A stretch of 64,000 nucleotides of DNA from Denitrovibrio acetiphilus DSM 12809. Its GTDB lineage: Bacteria > Chrysiogenota > Deferribacteres > Deferribacterales > Geovibrionaceae. The first letter of the stretch is position 1, and every line of letters starts with the position of its first letter. The notes below the pieces were generated by a model. That model was not told the DNA's origin, ran no database searches, and saw only the letters and a program-made list of their open reading frames with translations. Positions 45,801-54,589 of this stretch are shown in pieces. Both the position numbers and the translations under genes were made by a program. The stretch lies in the NCBI RefSeq assembly GCF_000025725.1, contig NC_013943.1, positions 2,480,001 through 2,544,000 on the forward strand, in the 5' to 3' direction.

Positions 45801-46024
45801 TTGAATCAGGTGCCATAAGGACTCGTCCTGTAGTGCTTACAACCATCGCTGTTGTGGCAGGCGCTCTCTTTATGCTTCCCGACCCTATCTTTGCAGGTCT
45901 GGGAGTTTCTCTCATCACCGGTGCGGTGGTGTCAACAATACTGACTCTGCTTATAATCCCGCTCTTATATTATTTTCATCATGAGTTCTGGGACGACAGG
46001 CTGAACAAAGGAGATAAAGCATGA
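42803..46024 (+). CDS. RND-family efflux pump inner-membrane transporter
   Basis: 1073 aa, the full HAE1/AcrB-like length with about 12 transmembrane segments and two large periplasmic loops. The proton-relay aspartates in TM4 are present (GLVVDDAIIVVENMERH near residue 415). The N-terminal TM1 is followed by the P-(Y)PGATAGDVEKSV porter motif near residue 55. A substrate cannot be predicted reliably; the sequence lies closer to organic-substrate pumps than to CusA-type metal exporters, since no methionine relay is evident. It overlaps the next gene by ATGA. Confidence 0.93.
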   Translation: MSTDKEKKNLAEKIASGFITSKITPLLVIATIFIGLVSIVMTPKEEEPQIVVPMVDIFVPYPGATAGDVEKSVSEPLEQIIWEIPGVEYVYSTSMNDMGMVVVRFKVGEDTVESITKLKDKIDFNMQRMPYGVQPPVIQTRAIDDVPQIAFTLWSKNYDAYQLRRIAAETEKRLKEVENVSKTSIIGGYKRILRIEPNIEKLKAYNLDLFRLMKAVASSNTSLNTGDITSGNKVYYISAGGFYSDAASVRSMVVGAHDGKAVYLKDVAEVYDGPEIPEHHLMMGFPKDESLERYQAVTISISKRKGSDSVVVSDAVMSKMSELKGYVIPKDVDVTVTRDYGETAYKKVMMLIEHLVGAIIAVILVMTLTMGWRAGVVVFVALPVTFALTFFVYFMFDYTLNRVTLFALIFVAGLVVDDAIIVVENMERHFKMGGKNLLQRAIKAVGEVGNPTILATITVIVAIFPMAFVRGLMGPYMKPMPIGASLAMIFSLFVALMITPWLSYKLLAGHAAKHAGDTVNEEEYIKQTKLYKIYNSVFGTLIDNWKKRLTLIIVLLVLFFGAFIFIPTKLVVMKMLPFDNKNEIQIVIDTPEGTPLEKTTLVATEVGKYLSTLDEVKDYQIYSGISSPYNFNGLVRHYFLRSGHNVADVQVNLVDKSQRKLKSHDLAKIIREPIQKIGDRFNANIKIAEVPPGPPVLSTLVAEVYGPDEKSRSEVAAMVMNIFRNTEGVVDIDTYEEDNMIQLDLQVDKQKAAVMGISSEMVSKTLYIALQGMKAGVLHTEEDREPVDIIIQLPEERRNMLETLSEINLVSMSGRSVSLGELVTIREKIKAKSIYHKNMKPVVYITADVAGKVESPVYLILEMKKKIENIKWQGIGVKQYWIDAPSNNDVPAVKWDGEWQITYEVFRDLGLAFAAVLVLMYFVLVGWFKSFITPLIMMVPIPLSLLGIIPGHFIFGKFFTATSMIGFIALAGIMVRNAVLLIDFIEHGLKNGKSLRDAVIESGAIRTRPVVLTTIAVVAGALFMLPDPIFAGLGVSLITGAVVSTILTLLIIPLLYYFHHEFWDDRLNKGDKA

Positions 46025-46209
46025 CAATTAAAGACATTTTAAGACTGGTACCGGGGATTTTCATCCTCTTTAGTGTCCTTATGGGAATGTATGTAAACCA
46101 GTGGTGGTTTGCTCTGACAATATTTGTCGGACTGAACCTCATCCAGTCAGCTTTCACCAAATGGTGTCTGCTGGAAAGCATACTCCGTAAACTGGGTGTA
46201 CCTGAATAG
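46021..46209 (+). CDS. DUF2892 small membrane protein
   Basis: 62 aa with two hydrophobic segments (LVPGIFILFSVLMGMYV and WFALTIFVGLNLIQSAF) and a C-terminal KWCLLESILRKLG. It is the DUF2892 module also found at the end of rhodanese-like YgaP proteins. It starts inside the RND stop codon and so is translated with the pump. Such small genes often accompany rhodanese or efflux genes. Function unknown. Confidence 0.85.
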   Translation: MTIKDILRLVPGIFILFSVLMGMYVNQWWFALTIFVGLNLIQSAFTKWCLLESILRKLGVPE

Positions 46210-46219
46210 ACTAACAATC

Positions 46220-46250
46220 ATGCCCCTTTGGATGCAAACCAGAGGGGCAT
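46220..46250 (+). terminator. Hairpin terminator after the efflux operon
   Basis: ATGCCCCTTTGG pairs with CCAGAGGGGCAT (12 bp, one G-U) around a 7-base loop. The following sequence (AATGCTCATTTCG) has few U residues, so it may be Rho-assisted. Confidence 0.6.
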
Positions 46251-46295
46251 AATGCTCATTTCGTCACACAAAAGCAGTATAAAAAATCCTCTCGC

Positions 46296-47354
46296 ATGTC
46301 TCTGCGTTATAAGCTATTATACTGCATGAGCATTTTCAAACTTGATATGAACTATAAAAATCTGCTGGTGATAGCCGGGGTTGCACTTGTACTCCTGCTC
46401 ATGTACCGTATCCAGTCCATAATCTCTATCTTTGCAGTGTCGTTCTTTATCGCTTACCTCCTCGACCCGGCGATAGACAAGCTCGAAACATGGAAAATAC
46501 CACGTGCTGCCGGTATCCTTATTTTCATGGTTCTGCTGACAATAATCCTTGTGTGCGCCATGCTTTACGTTGTACCTTACCTCTACTACGAGATAAACTA
46601 TCTTGCGAATATGGTTCCGGACATAGTCAACTCTGTTACAAACACTGCTCAGAACTTTGCTGAACGGATGAACATATATGTCTCTCTCGAAGGGATAAAA
46701 AATCAGCTTGCACCAAAGGCAGGCGCCATAGCAAAACAAACTCTGGCTGCTGCTCTGGGGATTCTCTCATCCGCATCTACAGCAGTTTCCAGCATTGTAA
46801 ATATTGCAATAATACCCATTCTTGTATTTTATTTCCTCAAGGACTTCGACAGAATAAACACAAAAATATTCGATGCGCTGAACAGGAAATATGACAATGA
46901 CATTAAAAGATATATAACTGAATTTGACAAAATACTCTCTGCATATTTCAGAGGACAGCTAATCGTTGCAGCGATACTAGGCGTGCTTTACACCATCATA
47001 CTCCTTGTCGTCGGGATAAAACCTGCTGTGTTGATAGGGATAGTGTCAGGGGTTCTCAGTGTCGTACCGTATCTTGGTTTCATCATAGGCTTTGCCGCAT
47101 CCCTGATCCTTGCTTTTGTACAGTTTCAGGATATACTGCACCCGCTGATGGTGTTTATAGGCTTTGCCGTTGTACAGGCAATAGAGGGTAATCTCATCAC
47201 ACCAAAGATAGTCGGAGAGTCACTTGGGCTTCACCCCACAGCAGTTATATTCGCACTTCTCGCGGGTGGTTCTCTGTTCGGCATAGGGGGCATGATAATC
47301 GCTCTGCCTGTTGCTGCATTTATTAAAATATTATTATCGGAGCAATTCGCGTGA
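46296..47354 (+). CDS. AI-2E family transporter
   Basis: 352 aa membrane protein of the AI-2E/PerM/TqsA family, with about 7-8 hydrophobic segments. It has the family's SFFIAYLLDPAIDKLE near residue 55, FDKILSAYFRGQLIVAAILG near 210 and LHPTAVIFALLAGGSLFG near 310. Members export autoinducer-2 or ions (Na+/H+ in some); substrate is not evident. No clear ribosome site precedes the first ATG; ATGs 11 and 18 codons downstream are alternatives. The stop overlaps the ModE start. Confidence 0.82.
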   Translation: MSLRYKLLYCMSIFKLDMNYKNLLVIAGVALVLLLMYRIQSIISIFAVSFFIAYLLDPAIDKLETWKIPRAAGILIFMVLLTIILVCAMLYVVPYLYYEINYLANMVPDIVNSVTNTAQNFAERMNIYVSLEGIKNQLAPKAGAIAKQTLAAALGILSSASTAVSSIVNIAIIPILVFYFLKDFDRINTKIFDALNRKYDNDIKRYITEFDKILSAYFRGQLIVAAILGVLYTIILLVVGIKPAVLIGIVSGVLSVVPYLGFIIGFAASLILAFVQFQDILHPLMVFIGFAVVQAIEGNLITPKIVGESLGLHPTAVIFALLAGGSLFGIGGMIIALPVAAFIKILLSEQFA

Positions 47355-48049
47355 AAGTAGAAGGTAAACTCTGGATCGATATTAACGGACTCGGAACAGC
47401 GGGACAGCTGCGCATAAGACTTCTGGAACTGATAGACGAAATGGGTTCCATCAAAAAAGCAGCAGAAAGCATAGGGATGAGCTACAAGGGCGCATGGGAC
47501 AACATAAACTCCCTGAACGGTATATTCGGGCAGAATCTGGTCGAGCGTAAAACCGGAGGCAGAGGAGGCGGTGGGACAAGACTCACAGATCAGGGGCTGA
47601 ACCTCGTAAAAACATATAACCACTACAGCCGCATCCACGAACTATACCTGACAGACATTTCGCAGATGAACTGCCTTGACGCCGAAATCACTGATCTTTC
47701 CCATGACGACTACGCTGAAGCACAAACCACTCATGGGGATATGATCGCCTGCGTCACTCTTGATGCTGATATCGGACAGGGAGATCAGGTTAACCTTTTT
47801 ATAAAGCCCTCCGACATCATACTGTTAAACAGCGGTGATTTCGAAGCAAGTGCAAGAAATCTGCTCAAAACTAAAGTGAAGAGTATTTCGGATAGCGAAG
47901 GAAAGTCGGATATTGTTCTTGTATCAGAGAACGGTACTCCGCTGTCTGTTGTAGTCACAACTGCTAGTGCTCATAAAATGAAGCTGAAAAAGGGCTCGGA
48001 CGTTTACGCCCTTTTCAAAACCGCATCTGTGCTCGCAACATTAAGATGA
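47351..48049 (+). CDS. ModE-like molybdate-responsive regulator
   Basis: 232 aa starting at GTG within the previous stop (GTGA). The N-terminal LysR/ModE-type HTH carries GSIKKAAESIGMSYKGAWDN near residue 32 and the VERKTGGRGGGGTRLTDQG wing near 65. The C-terminal part is a MOP-type TOBE domain (ACVTLDADIGQGDQVNLF near 138) that binds molybdate or tungstate; a second MOP unit is shortened. No modABC transporter is alongside, but a MOSC-MoaB protein at 25 kb shows molybdenum cofactor synthesis. Confidence 0.88.
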   Translation: MKVEGKLWIDINGLGTAGQLRIRLLELIDEMGSIKKAAESIGMSYKGAWDNINSLNGIFGQNLVERKTGGRGGGGTRLTDQGLNLVKTYNHYSRIHELYLTDISQMNCLDAEITDLSHDDYAEAQTTHGDMIACVTLDADIGQGDQVNLFIKPSDIILLNSGDFEASARNLLKTKVKSISDSEGKSDIVLVSENGTPLSVVVTTASAHKMKLKKGSDVYALFKTASVLATLR

Positions 48050-48097
48050 ATTTTACAATTCTGCTTTTTTGATATTTTATCCTTTCGGAGATGAATC

Positions 48098-49165
48098 ATG
48101 AAGATACTTGTAACCGGAACAGCCGGTTTCATCGGACACCACACAGCATTAAAGCTTGCATTGCGCGGCGACGATGTTATCGGGCTCGACAATATAAATG
48201 ACTACTATGACGTGCGTGTAAAATACGGCAGGCTTAAAAACAGCGGAATCATTAAAAACATAGCTGACGGTGAATTTTTCCCTTATGCAGAACCTGTCAG
48301 ATCCTCTGTCTATCCCACATACAGATTCGTTAAAATAAACCTCGAAGACAGAGAGAATATAACAAAGCTCTTTGAAACTGAGAAATTCGATGCCGTGTGC
48401 CACCTCGCCGCACAGGCAGGGGTAAGATATTCTATAGACAACCCTCATGCATACATTAAGAGTAATATAGACGGCTTTATGAACATACTGGAATCATGCA
48501 GACACACAGGTGTAAAAAACCTCTGCTTCGCATCAAGCAGCTCTGTTTACGGGCTTAATAAAGAAATTCCATTTAAGACCAGCCATAGTGTTGACCACCC
48601 GATATCACTTTATGCCGCCACAAAAAAATCGAATGAAATGATGGCACACACTTACAGCCACCTTTTCGACATACACACCACAGGATTGCGCTTCTTCACA
48701 GTTTACGGACCATGGGGCAGACCTGATATGGCTCTGTTCATCTTCACTAAAGCAGCACTGGAAGGAAAACCAATCAACGTTTTTAATAATGGAGAAATGT
48801 TCCGTGACTTCACATATATCGACGATATTGTGGAAGGTGTTGTCCGTGTTCTGGATAACCCTGCAAAACCTGATGCTGACTTCAACGGTACAGACCCGTC
48901 TACATCATCAGCACCTTACAAAATATACAACATAGGCAACAGCGTGCCGGTGAACCTGATGGACTTTATAAAAGCTATTGAAGCAAAACTTGGAAAAACC
49001 ATAGAGAAAAACATGATGCCGATACAACCAGGGGACCTGCACACCACATACGCAGATGCAAGCGACCTTACCCTTCATACGGGCTATAAGCCGTCCACAA
49101 GCATAGAAGACGGCGTGGGCAGGTTTATTGACTGGTATCTGGATTTTTACGATATAAAGTTATAA
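48098..49165 (+). CDS. NAD-dependent epimerase (UDP-glucuronate 4-epimerase-like)
   Basis: 355 aa extended short-chain dehydrogenase. The NAD motif is TGTAGFIGHH near residue 6; catalytic Ser in FASSSSVYG near 146 and YxxxK in SLYAATKKSNE near 172. The block TGLRFFTVYGPWGRPDMALF near 200 is characteristic of UDP-glucuronate 4-epimerases of capsule/LPS pathways. It probably supplies UDP-galacturonate for surface polysaccharide. It converges with pcrA, the two stops overlapping by 6 bases. Confidence 0.88.
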   Translation: MKILVTGTAGFIGHHTALKLALRGDDVIGLDNINDYYDVRVKYGRLKNSGIIKNIADGEFFPYAEPVRSSVYPTYRFVKINLEDRENITKLFETEKFDAVCHLAAQAGVRYSIDNPHAYIKSNIDGFMNILESCRHTGVKNLCFASSSSVYGLNKEIPFKTSHSVDHPISLYAATKKSNEMMAHTYSHLFDIHTTGLRFFTVYGPWGRPDMALFIFTKAALEGKPINVFNNGEMFRDFTYIDDIVEGVVRVLDNPAKPDADFNGTDPSTSSAPYKIYNIGNSVPVNLMDFIKAIEAKLGKTIEKNMMPIQPGDLHTTYADASDLTLHTGYKPSTSIEDGVGRFIDWYLDFYDIKL

Positions 49166-51271
49166 CGCTTTCAGAAATGTCACGCGTATCTTTTTAAGTC
49201 CTGAAGTCTTAAAAAAAACATCTGCATTAGCACTGTCACCGGTTCCGGAAATTGCAACAACCATCCCTTCGCCAAACTTGTCATGGCTGACCTTGCTTCC
49301 GTTCTTAATCCCGTTCACTTCGACAACCTTCTTCTGATAAGTTGGTCTGGAAGCTTTCGGAAGGGGCATATCAGACCTTGATCTGCTGAAGCCCACTATC
49401 CCCATCTCGTCCAGAAATACCGAACGTGATTGAGGCATATATTTACCGTAAACCATTCTTGTACTGGCATATGTCATATGCAGATTCTGCTTGGCACGGG
49501 TCACACCCACATAGCAAAGTCTCCGCTCCTCTTCCAGTTCGTCAGGTTCTTCCAGACTGCCGTGCAGGGGGAACAAGCCGTTTTCAAGCCCTGTGAGAAA
49601 TACCGACTCAAATTCCAGCCCTTTTGCCGAGTGTATTGTCATAAGCTGAACACAGCTGTCGGCAGGTTCATCAGAAGATGTCGCTATCGCTGTAGCCGCC
49701 AGAAAATCTGTTATCATAGCGTCACTGTTGCTGTTCTCAAAAGACACGGCGGCGTTATAAAGTTCTTCGATGTTGCTTATGCGTCTCTCAGCTTCCTGCT
49801 CGTCTTCATACCGTTTAACATATCCGCTGTAGTCTGTCATATCCATAACAGTCTTAACCATTTCGCTGACTTTCAGACATGCGGCAAGTTCGTTGAATAT
49901 CTTTAGATACCCTCGAAACGATTCCTTCTGTGCACCGCGAAGCTGATCGTTCATAGCGTAGACTGCTTCCAGAATACTTATTCCGTTACCGGATGCATAG
50001 TCCGTTATTTTGTTTATAGTAGTGTCGCCAATGCCTCTCGGAGGAGCTTTTACGCTTCGCCGGAAAGAAACAGAATCATAAGGGTTATCGAACAGCCTTA
50101 AATAGCTCAGGATATCCTTTATCTCGCGTCTCTGATAGAAACCGACACTGCCGATAACTTTATAAGCAACGCCTTGTCTGTTCAGAAGAACTTCGAAATT
50201 ACGCGACTGTCCGTTTGTGCGGTAGAGGATTGCGATCTCACTCCCCTTTACACCCTCTTCGAGATATTTATTAACCTGATCAATAACAAACTCCGCCTCG
50301 TCTGTCTCTCTGGAAACAGGAAGAACCTGTACGAGCCCCCCTTCATCACGGGCAGCCACAAGGTCTTTCCCTTTACGAAGTTTATTATTTCTTATAAGTT
50401 TATTTGCAGCCTGAAGAATCTGGGGACGGCTGCGGTAGTTCTCAAGCAGTCTGATAATCTTTGTTCCTTTAAAAATAGTGTCAAACTCCAGAATATTTCT
50501 GATGTCCGCACCACGCCATCCGTAAATTGACTGGTCATCATCCCCCACAACACACAGGTTCCCGTCAAGCCCTGCAAGCAGGTGTAGAAACAGAAACTGA
50601 ATATCGTTAGTATCCTGATACTCATCCACTAGTATGTAGCGGAAAAGCTCTTTGTAGTAGCCAACAGTATCCGGATGATTTTTAAACATTCTTATAGTCA
50701 GAGCCAGCATATCGTCAAAGTCCACGAGTTTCTGATCTTTCAGTCTCTGCTGGTAAGCAGCAAAAACATCAGCAAACATGTGAAGAAGCTCCTCCGGTTT
50801 TTTACCGTCAACATATGGACGGGTGTTTTTATAGGTGGAGATAGTGTTCATGTATTTCTTTGGCGGATATTTTTTATGATCGATATTAAGGTTTTTAATG
50901 ATATCACGGATGGTCGCCAGTCTGTCGTCCTGGTCGAGTATGCCGAACCCTGGTTCAAGCCCTGCCTTTTCAGGATCACGGCGGAGAAGCCGGAGGCATA
51001 TGGAGTGAAAAGTCCCTATCCATATATCAGCATCTTCGTAGTCAACAAGCTTGAGAATACGTTCCTTCATCTCTCCTGCCGCTTTGTTTGTAAAAGTTAC
51101 GGCAAGGATGTTCCTCGAAGGCACCCTCATGTTGTTTATAAGGTGCGCTATGCGGTAAGTGATAACACGGGTTTTCCCTGTCCCCGCCCCCGCCAGAACC
51201 AGCAAAGGTCCCTCTGTAGTGGTAACTGCTTCGTATTGCGCTTTATTCAGTTCATCTTTATAATCAGGCAT
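49160..51271 (-). CDS. UvrD/PcrA-type DNA helicase
   Basis: 703 aa superfamily 1A helicase. Walker A is LAGAGTGKTRVITY near residue 30, Walker B/motif II is LVDEYQDTND near 214, motif III is VVGDDDQSIYGWRGADIRN near 238, and motif VI VGVTRAKQNLHM is near 570. The C-terminal GSKVSHDKFGEGMVVAI is the Tudor-like domain of PcrA. It works in nucleotide excision repair and replication-fork maintenance. The start overlaps the ClC/CBS reading frame by 8 bases, so it is probably transcribed with it. Confidence 0.95.
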   Translation of the reverse strand: MPDYKDELNKAQYEAVTTTEGPLLVLAGAGTGKTRVITYRIAHLINNMRVPSRNILAVTFTNKAAGEMKERILKLVDYEDADIWIGTFHSICLRLLRRDPEKAGLEPGFGILDQDDRLATIRDIIKNLNIDHKKYPPKKYMNTISTYKNTRPYVDGKKPEELLHMFADVFAAYQQRLKDQKLVDFDDMLALTIRMFKNHPDTVGYYKELFRYILVDEYQDTNDIQFLFLHLLAGLDGNLCVVGDDDQSIYGWRGADIRNILEFDTIFKGTKIIRLLENYRSRPQILQAANKLIRNNKLRKGKDLVAARDEGGLVQVLPVSRETDEAEFVIDQVNKYLEEGVKGSEIAILYRTNGQSRNFEVLLNRQGVAYKVIGSVGFYQRREIKDILSYLRLFDNPYDSVSFRRSVKAPPRGIGDTTINKITDYASGNGISILEAVYAMNDQLRGAQKESFRGYLKIFNELAACLKVSEMVKTVMDMTDYSGYVKRYEDEQEAERRISNIEELYNAAVSFENSNSDAMITDFLAATAIATSSDEPADSCVQLMTIHSAKGLEFESVFLTGLENGLFPLHGSLEEPDELEEERRLCYVGVTRAKQNLHMTYASTRMVYGKYMPQSRSVFLDEMGIVGFSRSRSDMPLPKASRPTYQKKVVEVNGIKNGSKVSHDKFGEGMVVAISGTGDSANADVFFKTSGLKKIRVTFLKAL

Positions 51272-51632
51272 CTTTCACTCTCATACTTGCTACTGTTTTA
51301 TTGTACTGCATTATTATGTCGCCCCTTCTGAGAAGTCCACGCAGAATGAGCTTTCCATCCTGCTCTTTCACAACAGGAAGAGCCCCGAGGTCTTTTATAC
51401 CCAACCGCTCTGTGGCAGTCAGCAGTGTATCATCCTCTTTCACATAAATAATCTTGTCTCTGGTGCATATCTCGCCTGCGACAACTATATCCTCCAGCCC
51501 CTCTTCAAATATGATCTCACGGATGTTGTCCAGAGAGAGCATCCCGACAAGATAGCTGTCGTTGTCGAGCACAGGAAAATATGTATGGTTAGCCAGCTTG
51601 ACGCTTTCGAGAATCTGCCTGAACGACGTATC
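51264..51632 (-). pseudogene. CBS-domain tail of the ClC channel, cut off by an in-frame TAG
   Basis: This is the same reading frame as the upstream ClC gene, continuing directly after its TAG (51633-51635). The first codons after the stop encode DTSFRQILESVKLANHTYFP, a normal CBS-domain beginning, then VLDNDSYLVGML and a second CBS unit (CTRDKIIYVKEDDTLLTATE) to residue ~123. No ribosome site exists near the stop; an internal ATG at 51572 would give only a partial first CBS. It is therefore the detached regulatory tail of the channel, by nonsense mutation or readthrough. Confidence 0.85.
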
Positions 51633-53018
51633 CTATCTGAATGTCGTCACCTGTCCGAGCATTACATCACCCACACGCAGTTTTTCGAGCACAGACGCCT
51701 CTGCGCCCTTCCTTATGTGTACTCCCTGCTTTGAGAGCACCCATGTAAATATAGATTCCTTCTCCAGCCAGCCTGCAAATATATTTGCAACAATTGCTGT
51801 CAGCATCAGGGGCAGGATAACTGTGTAGCTCTGCGTAATCTCAAAAATGATCAGTATAGCCGTAAGAGGGGCACGTATTGTAGCAGCCAGCATAGCACTC
51901 ATTGCCACCAGACCGTATGCACCCGAACCACCTGTCATAGTAGGGAAAAGCAGATTAACTATCCAGCCGAAAAAACCGCCGGTAGCTGCACCTATATACA
52001 ATGAAGGAACAAAAAGACCACCGGAACCGCCGGAACCAAGTGTAAGGGATGTTGCGATAATTTTAAGAAAAACAAGTAGAATTAGCATAAAGCCGGCATT
52101 ATGACTAAGGATAGAATCTATGGTATCATATCCAACACCCATAACATCACGCGAGAGCAGCGCAACACACCCCATAAGGAGACCACCCAGCGCAGGCTTT
52201 GACCAGCTCGGTATTGTCAGCTCTTCGAACTTTTCTTCAAATTTATAATATACTCTTATGAAAATAATTCCTATAACAGCACAAAGCATCCCAAGTAAAG
52301 TATAAAGAGGCAGCTCAAAAATACTGTGAAGGACATATTCAGGAGCATCAAATGTAACATGATCCCCCAGATATGCACGGGAAACCACTGTGGCTATCAC
52401 AGATGAAATAATTATCGGGCTGAATGTTTTCAGTCCGAACTCGCCGAGCAGAACCTCAGCAGCAAACATCGCACCGCCTATTGGCGCATTAAAGGTTGCC
52501 GCAAGACCGCCGGCAGCACCACAGGCAATGACAGTCTTCATTCTTGCAGAAGAAAAGCTGAAAACCTTTCCTATACCTGAACCAATCGCAGCACCAATCT
52601 GCACAATAGGCCCCTCACGTCCGGCAGAACCACCGGAACCAAGAGTGATAGCGGAAGAAAATACTTTTATCACGGCTATAAGAGGCGAAATACTTCTGTT
52701 CAAAGCGATAGCCTTCATAACATCCGGCACGCCATGCCCTTTGGCGAACTTAAACATAATAGAAATGCCCCCGACCATAAGACCACCAATGGCAGGGACA
52801 AGAATTATTTTATAAAATGGAGTATTATTAAGAGCTTCAAGAACATATTCGCTCTTGGTTCCGTAAAAAAGATTCTGAAAGAAACTGATCAGATAACGGA
52901 ATATAATGTTTCCGAAACCAGCGCAAGCACCAACAATTACTGCTATAAGCACCATATATAAATCATCATGTCGTTTGAGAAATGCGTTAATTCGATTTTT
53001 GGCGTTGTATATTTCCAT
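51633..53018 (-). CDS. ClC-type chloride channel/antiporter, truncated before its CBS domains
   Basis: 461 aa from the ATG at 53018; a TTG 11 codons upstream is an alternative, and neither has a clear ribosome site. About 11-12 hydrophobic helices are visible. The selectivity motif GGSAGREGPIVQIGA (about residue 127) and a second filter GSGGSGGLFVPSLYIGA (about 330) are intact. The transport domain is complete, then the frame meets TAG inside the linker (GQVTTFR-stop). The downstream frame encodes two CBS domains that would normally gate such a channel. Mutation, sequencing error or suppression are all possible. Confidence 0.9.
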   Translation of the reverse strand: MEIYNAKNRINAFLKRHDDLYMVLIAVIVGACAGFGNIIFRYLISFFQNLFYGTKSEYVLEALNNTPFYKIILVPAIGGLMVGGISIMFKFAKGHGVPDVMKAIALNRSISPLIAVIKVFSSAITLGSGGSAGREGPIVQIGAAIGSGIGKVFSFSSARMKTVIACGAAGGLAATFNAPIGGAMFAAEVLLGEFGLKTFSPIIISSVIATVVSRAYLGDHVTFDAPEYVLHSIFELPLYTLLGMLCAVIGIIFIRVYYKFEEKFEELTIPSWSKPALGGLLMGCVALLSRDVMGVGYDTIDSILSHNAGFMLILLVFLKIIATSLTLGSGGSGGLFVPSLYIGAATGGFFGWIVNLLFPTMTGGSGAYGLVAMSAMLAATIRAPLTAILIIFEITQSYTVILPLMLTAIVANIFAGWLEKESIFTWVLSKQGVHIRKGAEASVLEKLRVGDVMLGQVTTFR

Positions 53019-53197
53019 GGCACCACACTGTATTTTTGACGGATGGGTCAAAGAGAATGAAGGTACACACTAATGTACCACAAACCTGCATACTCACAAA
53101 AGGAGAGTTACGGTTTAAACCATTACCCTGTCCATGTCAAGGGAGTATTCAGACATTAGTACACTGCACGCCTCACAAACAGTGCGTACTGTCTAAA

Positions 53198-53746
53198 CTA
53201 TTTTTTTACATTATTAAGCAATGCGATATATGCGCCGTAGGCTGCGATAGAGATACTGTGTACTATCTCCCCGTTAAGGATCATATTCTCCACATCACGC
53301 AGAGAAAATTCCGCCGGCTCTATATCCTCGAAAGGATCCAGAGACAGGTCTGATGTTTTTGTACAGTTTTCAGCAAGATAAAGATAGCATGTATTATCCA
53401 TAAAAGCGGGGTTCGGCGACAGGTCACACAGCTTAGAAAGACTTCCGCAGTAGCCTGTCTCCTCGACAAGCTCTCTGGCTGCCCCTTCTTCCGGCTTTTC
53501 ACCCTTTTCCAGAGCACCGCCTGGGAACTCATACGCCACTGACCGGGTACCCACACGGTACTGTTTTACCAGAACAAACCTGCCCTCTTCTGTGACCGGA
53601 ACGATAACCGCCCAATCTTTCATTGAGACCACTGTGAATGTCCCCACTTCATCATTCTTTTTAAAGTGGAAATCCCTGTGCTCCACCTGAAGCACAGGGT
53701 CTTTATAAACTAATTCTGCACCAACGAGCTTCCAGTTCTTTTCCAT
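53198..53746 (-). CDS. Nudix hydrolase (ADP-ribose pyrophosphatase-like)
   Basis: 182 aa. The Nudix box is complete: GGALEKGEKPEEGAARELVE followed by ETGY (about residues 80-103). The upstream VKQYRVGTRSVAYEFPGG and the overall length match ADP-ribose pyrophosphatases that hydrolyse ADP-ribose to AMP and ribose-5-phosphate. It starts 5 bases after the Sm-like gene and is probably co-transcribed. Confidence 0.9.
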   Translation of the reverse strand: MEKNWKLVGAELVYKDPVLQVEHRDFHFKKNDEVGTFTVVSMKDWAVIVPVTEEGRFVLVKQYRVGTRSVAYEFPGGALEKGEKPEEGAARELVEETGYCGSLSKLCDLSPNPAFMDNTCYLYLAENCTKTSDLSLDPFEDIEPAEFSLRDVENMILNGEIVHSISIAAYGAYIALLNNVKK

Positions 53747-53751
53747 TGTAA

Positions 53752-54093
53752 TTAAAGGATAAGTCCTGATCCGCCTGAACCGCCCTGTGCGTCGCCGCCG
53801 AGTCCGCCCATATTTGTTGCTCTTTTGATGTTTGTTTTTGTTTCAATATATTTATCCGCAAGATCACCCGGGACATCTTTATATTCAAAAAGAACATTAG
53901 TAAGGTTGATTTCCCCCCTGACCTCTTCCTCAAACGGAAAGCCGAAAGGAACGATAGCTATCTGCATGGAGCCAGTCTGTGTAGGCATAACCTGTACCTG
54001 GCATATATTTCTAATGAGACCTGCGGCCTCATCTTTTTCCGCAAGAACCATTTCACCGGAAACCAGCTTAGCGAATACGATGTTGTCACTCAT
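53752..54093 (-). CDS. Small Sm-like-fold protein of unknown function
   Basis: 113 aa. Residues ~1-70 resemble the bacterial/phage Sm-like fold: VFAKLVSGEMVLAEKDE (strand-turn-strand) then ICQVQVMPTQTGSMQIAIVP. The rest is a charged linker and a glycine-rich tail (GGLGGDAQGGSGGSG). RNA or nucleotide binding is possible but unproven. A GGAG-like site precedes the ATG. It pairs with the Nudix gene and is divergent from the ferredoxin gene. Confidence 0.6.
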   Translation of the reverse strand: MSDNIVFAKLVSGEMVLAEKDEAAGLIRNICQVQVMPTQTGSMQIAIVPFGFPFEEEVRGEINLTNVLFEYKDVPGDLADKYIETKTNIKRATNMGGLGGDAQGGSGGSGLIL

Positions 54094-54277
54094 AATAATT
54101 AAATACTCCTCTTATTCATTTTTTCAGCTTGCATTATTAATGTATTACATACATCTTCCTAAATATAGGAAAAAAAATATTAGTTCAATATGTTTCTTTA
54201 ACTGATTGTAAGTACAGTAAATTTGCTACTAACATTATAAATCAGCTTTCACGCATATATTAAAGCGGTTTTTCTTA

Positions 54278-54306
54278 TTGACTTTAGATACATTAGGTTT
54301 TATTAA
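54278..54306 (+). promoter_or_regulatory. Predicted sigma70 promoter of the ferredoxin gene
   Basis: TTGACT (54278-54283), a 17-base spacer, and TATTAA (54301-54306), about 30 bases upstream of the ferredoxin ATG, with a strong GGAGGTG site between. Expression is probably high. The rest of the 54094-54336 gap holds nothing else recognisable. Confidence 0.6.
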
Positions 54307-54504
<198 letters not shown>

Positions 54505-54532
54505 TTAATCCGGCAACAACGAATTTAAATAT

Positions 54533-54560
54533 AGCCCTGTGCTTGCAGGGCTTTATTTTT
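54533..54560 (+). terminator. Intrinsic terminator of ferredoxin gene
   Basis: AGCCCTG, loop TGCTTG, CAGGGCT, then TTTATTTTT. It lies 28 bases after the ferredoxin stop and before cysE. Confidence 0.85.
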
Positions 54561-54589
54561 AAACATAAATACTACAAGGATACTAGGAT

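Noticed and set aside
51633-51635. Programmed pyrrolysine or selenocysteine insertion in the ClC gene
   Set aside because: The codon is TAG, not TGA, no SECIS-like hairpin was seen, and no pyl genes are in the window; mutation, error or simple readthrough is more likely.
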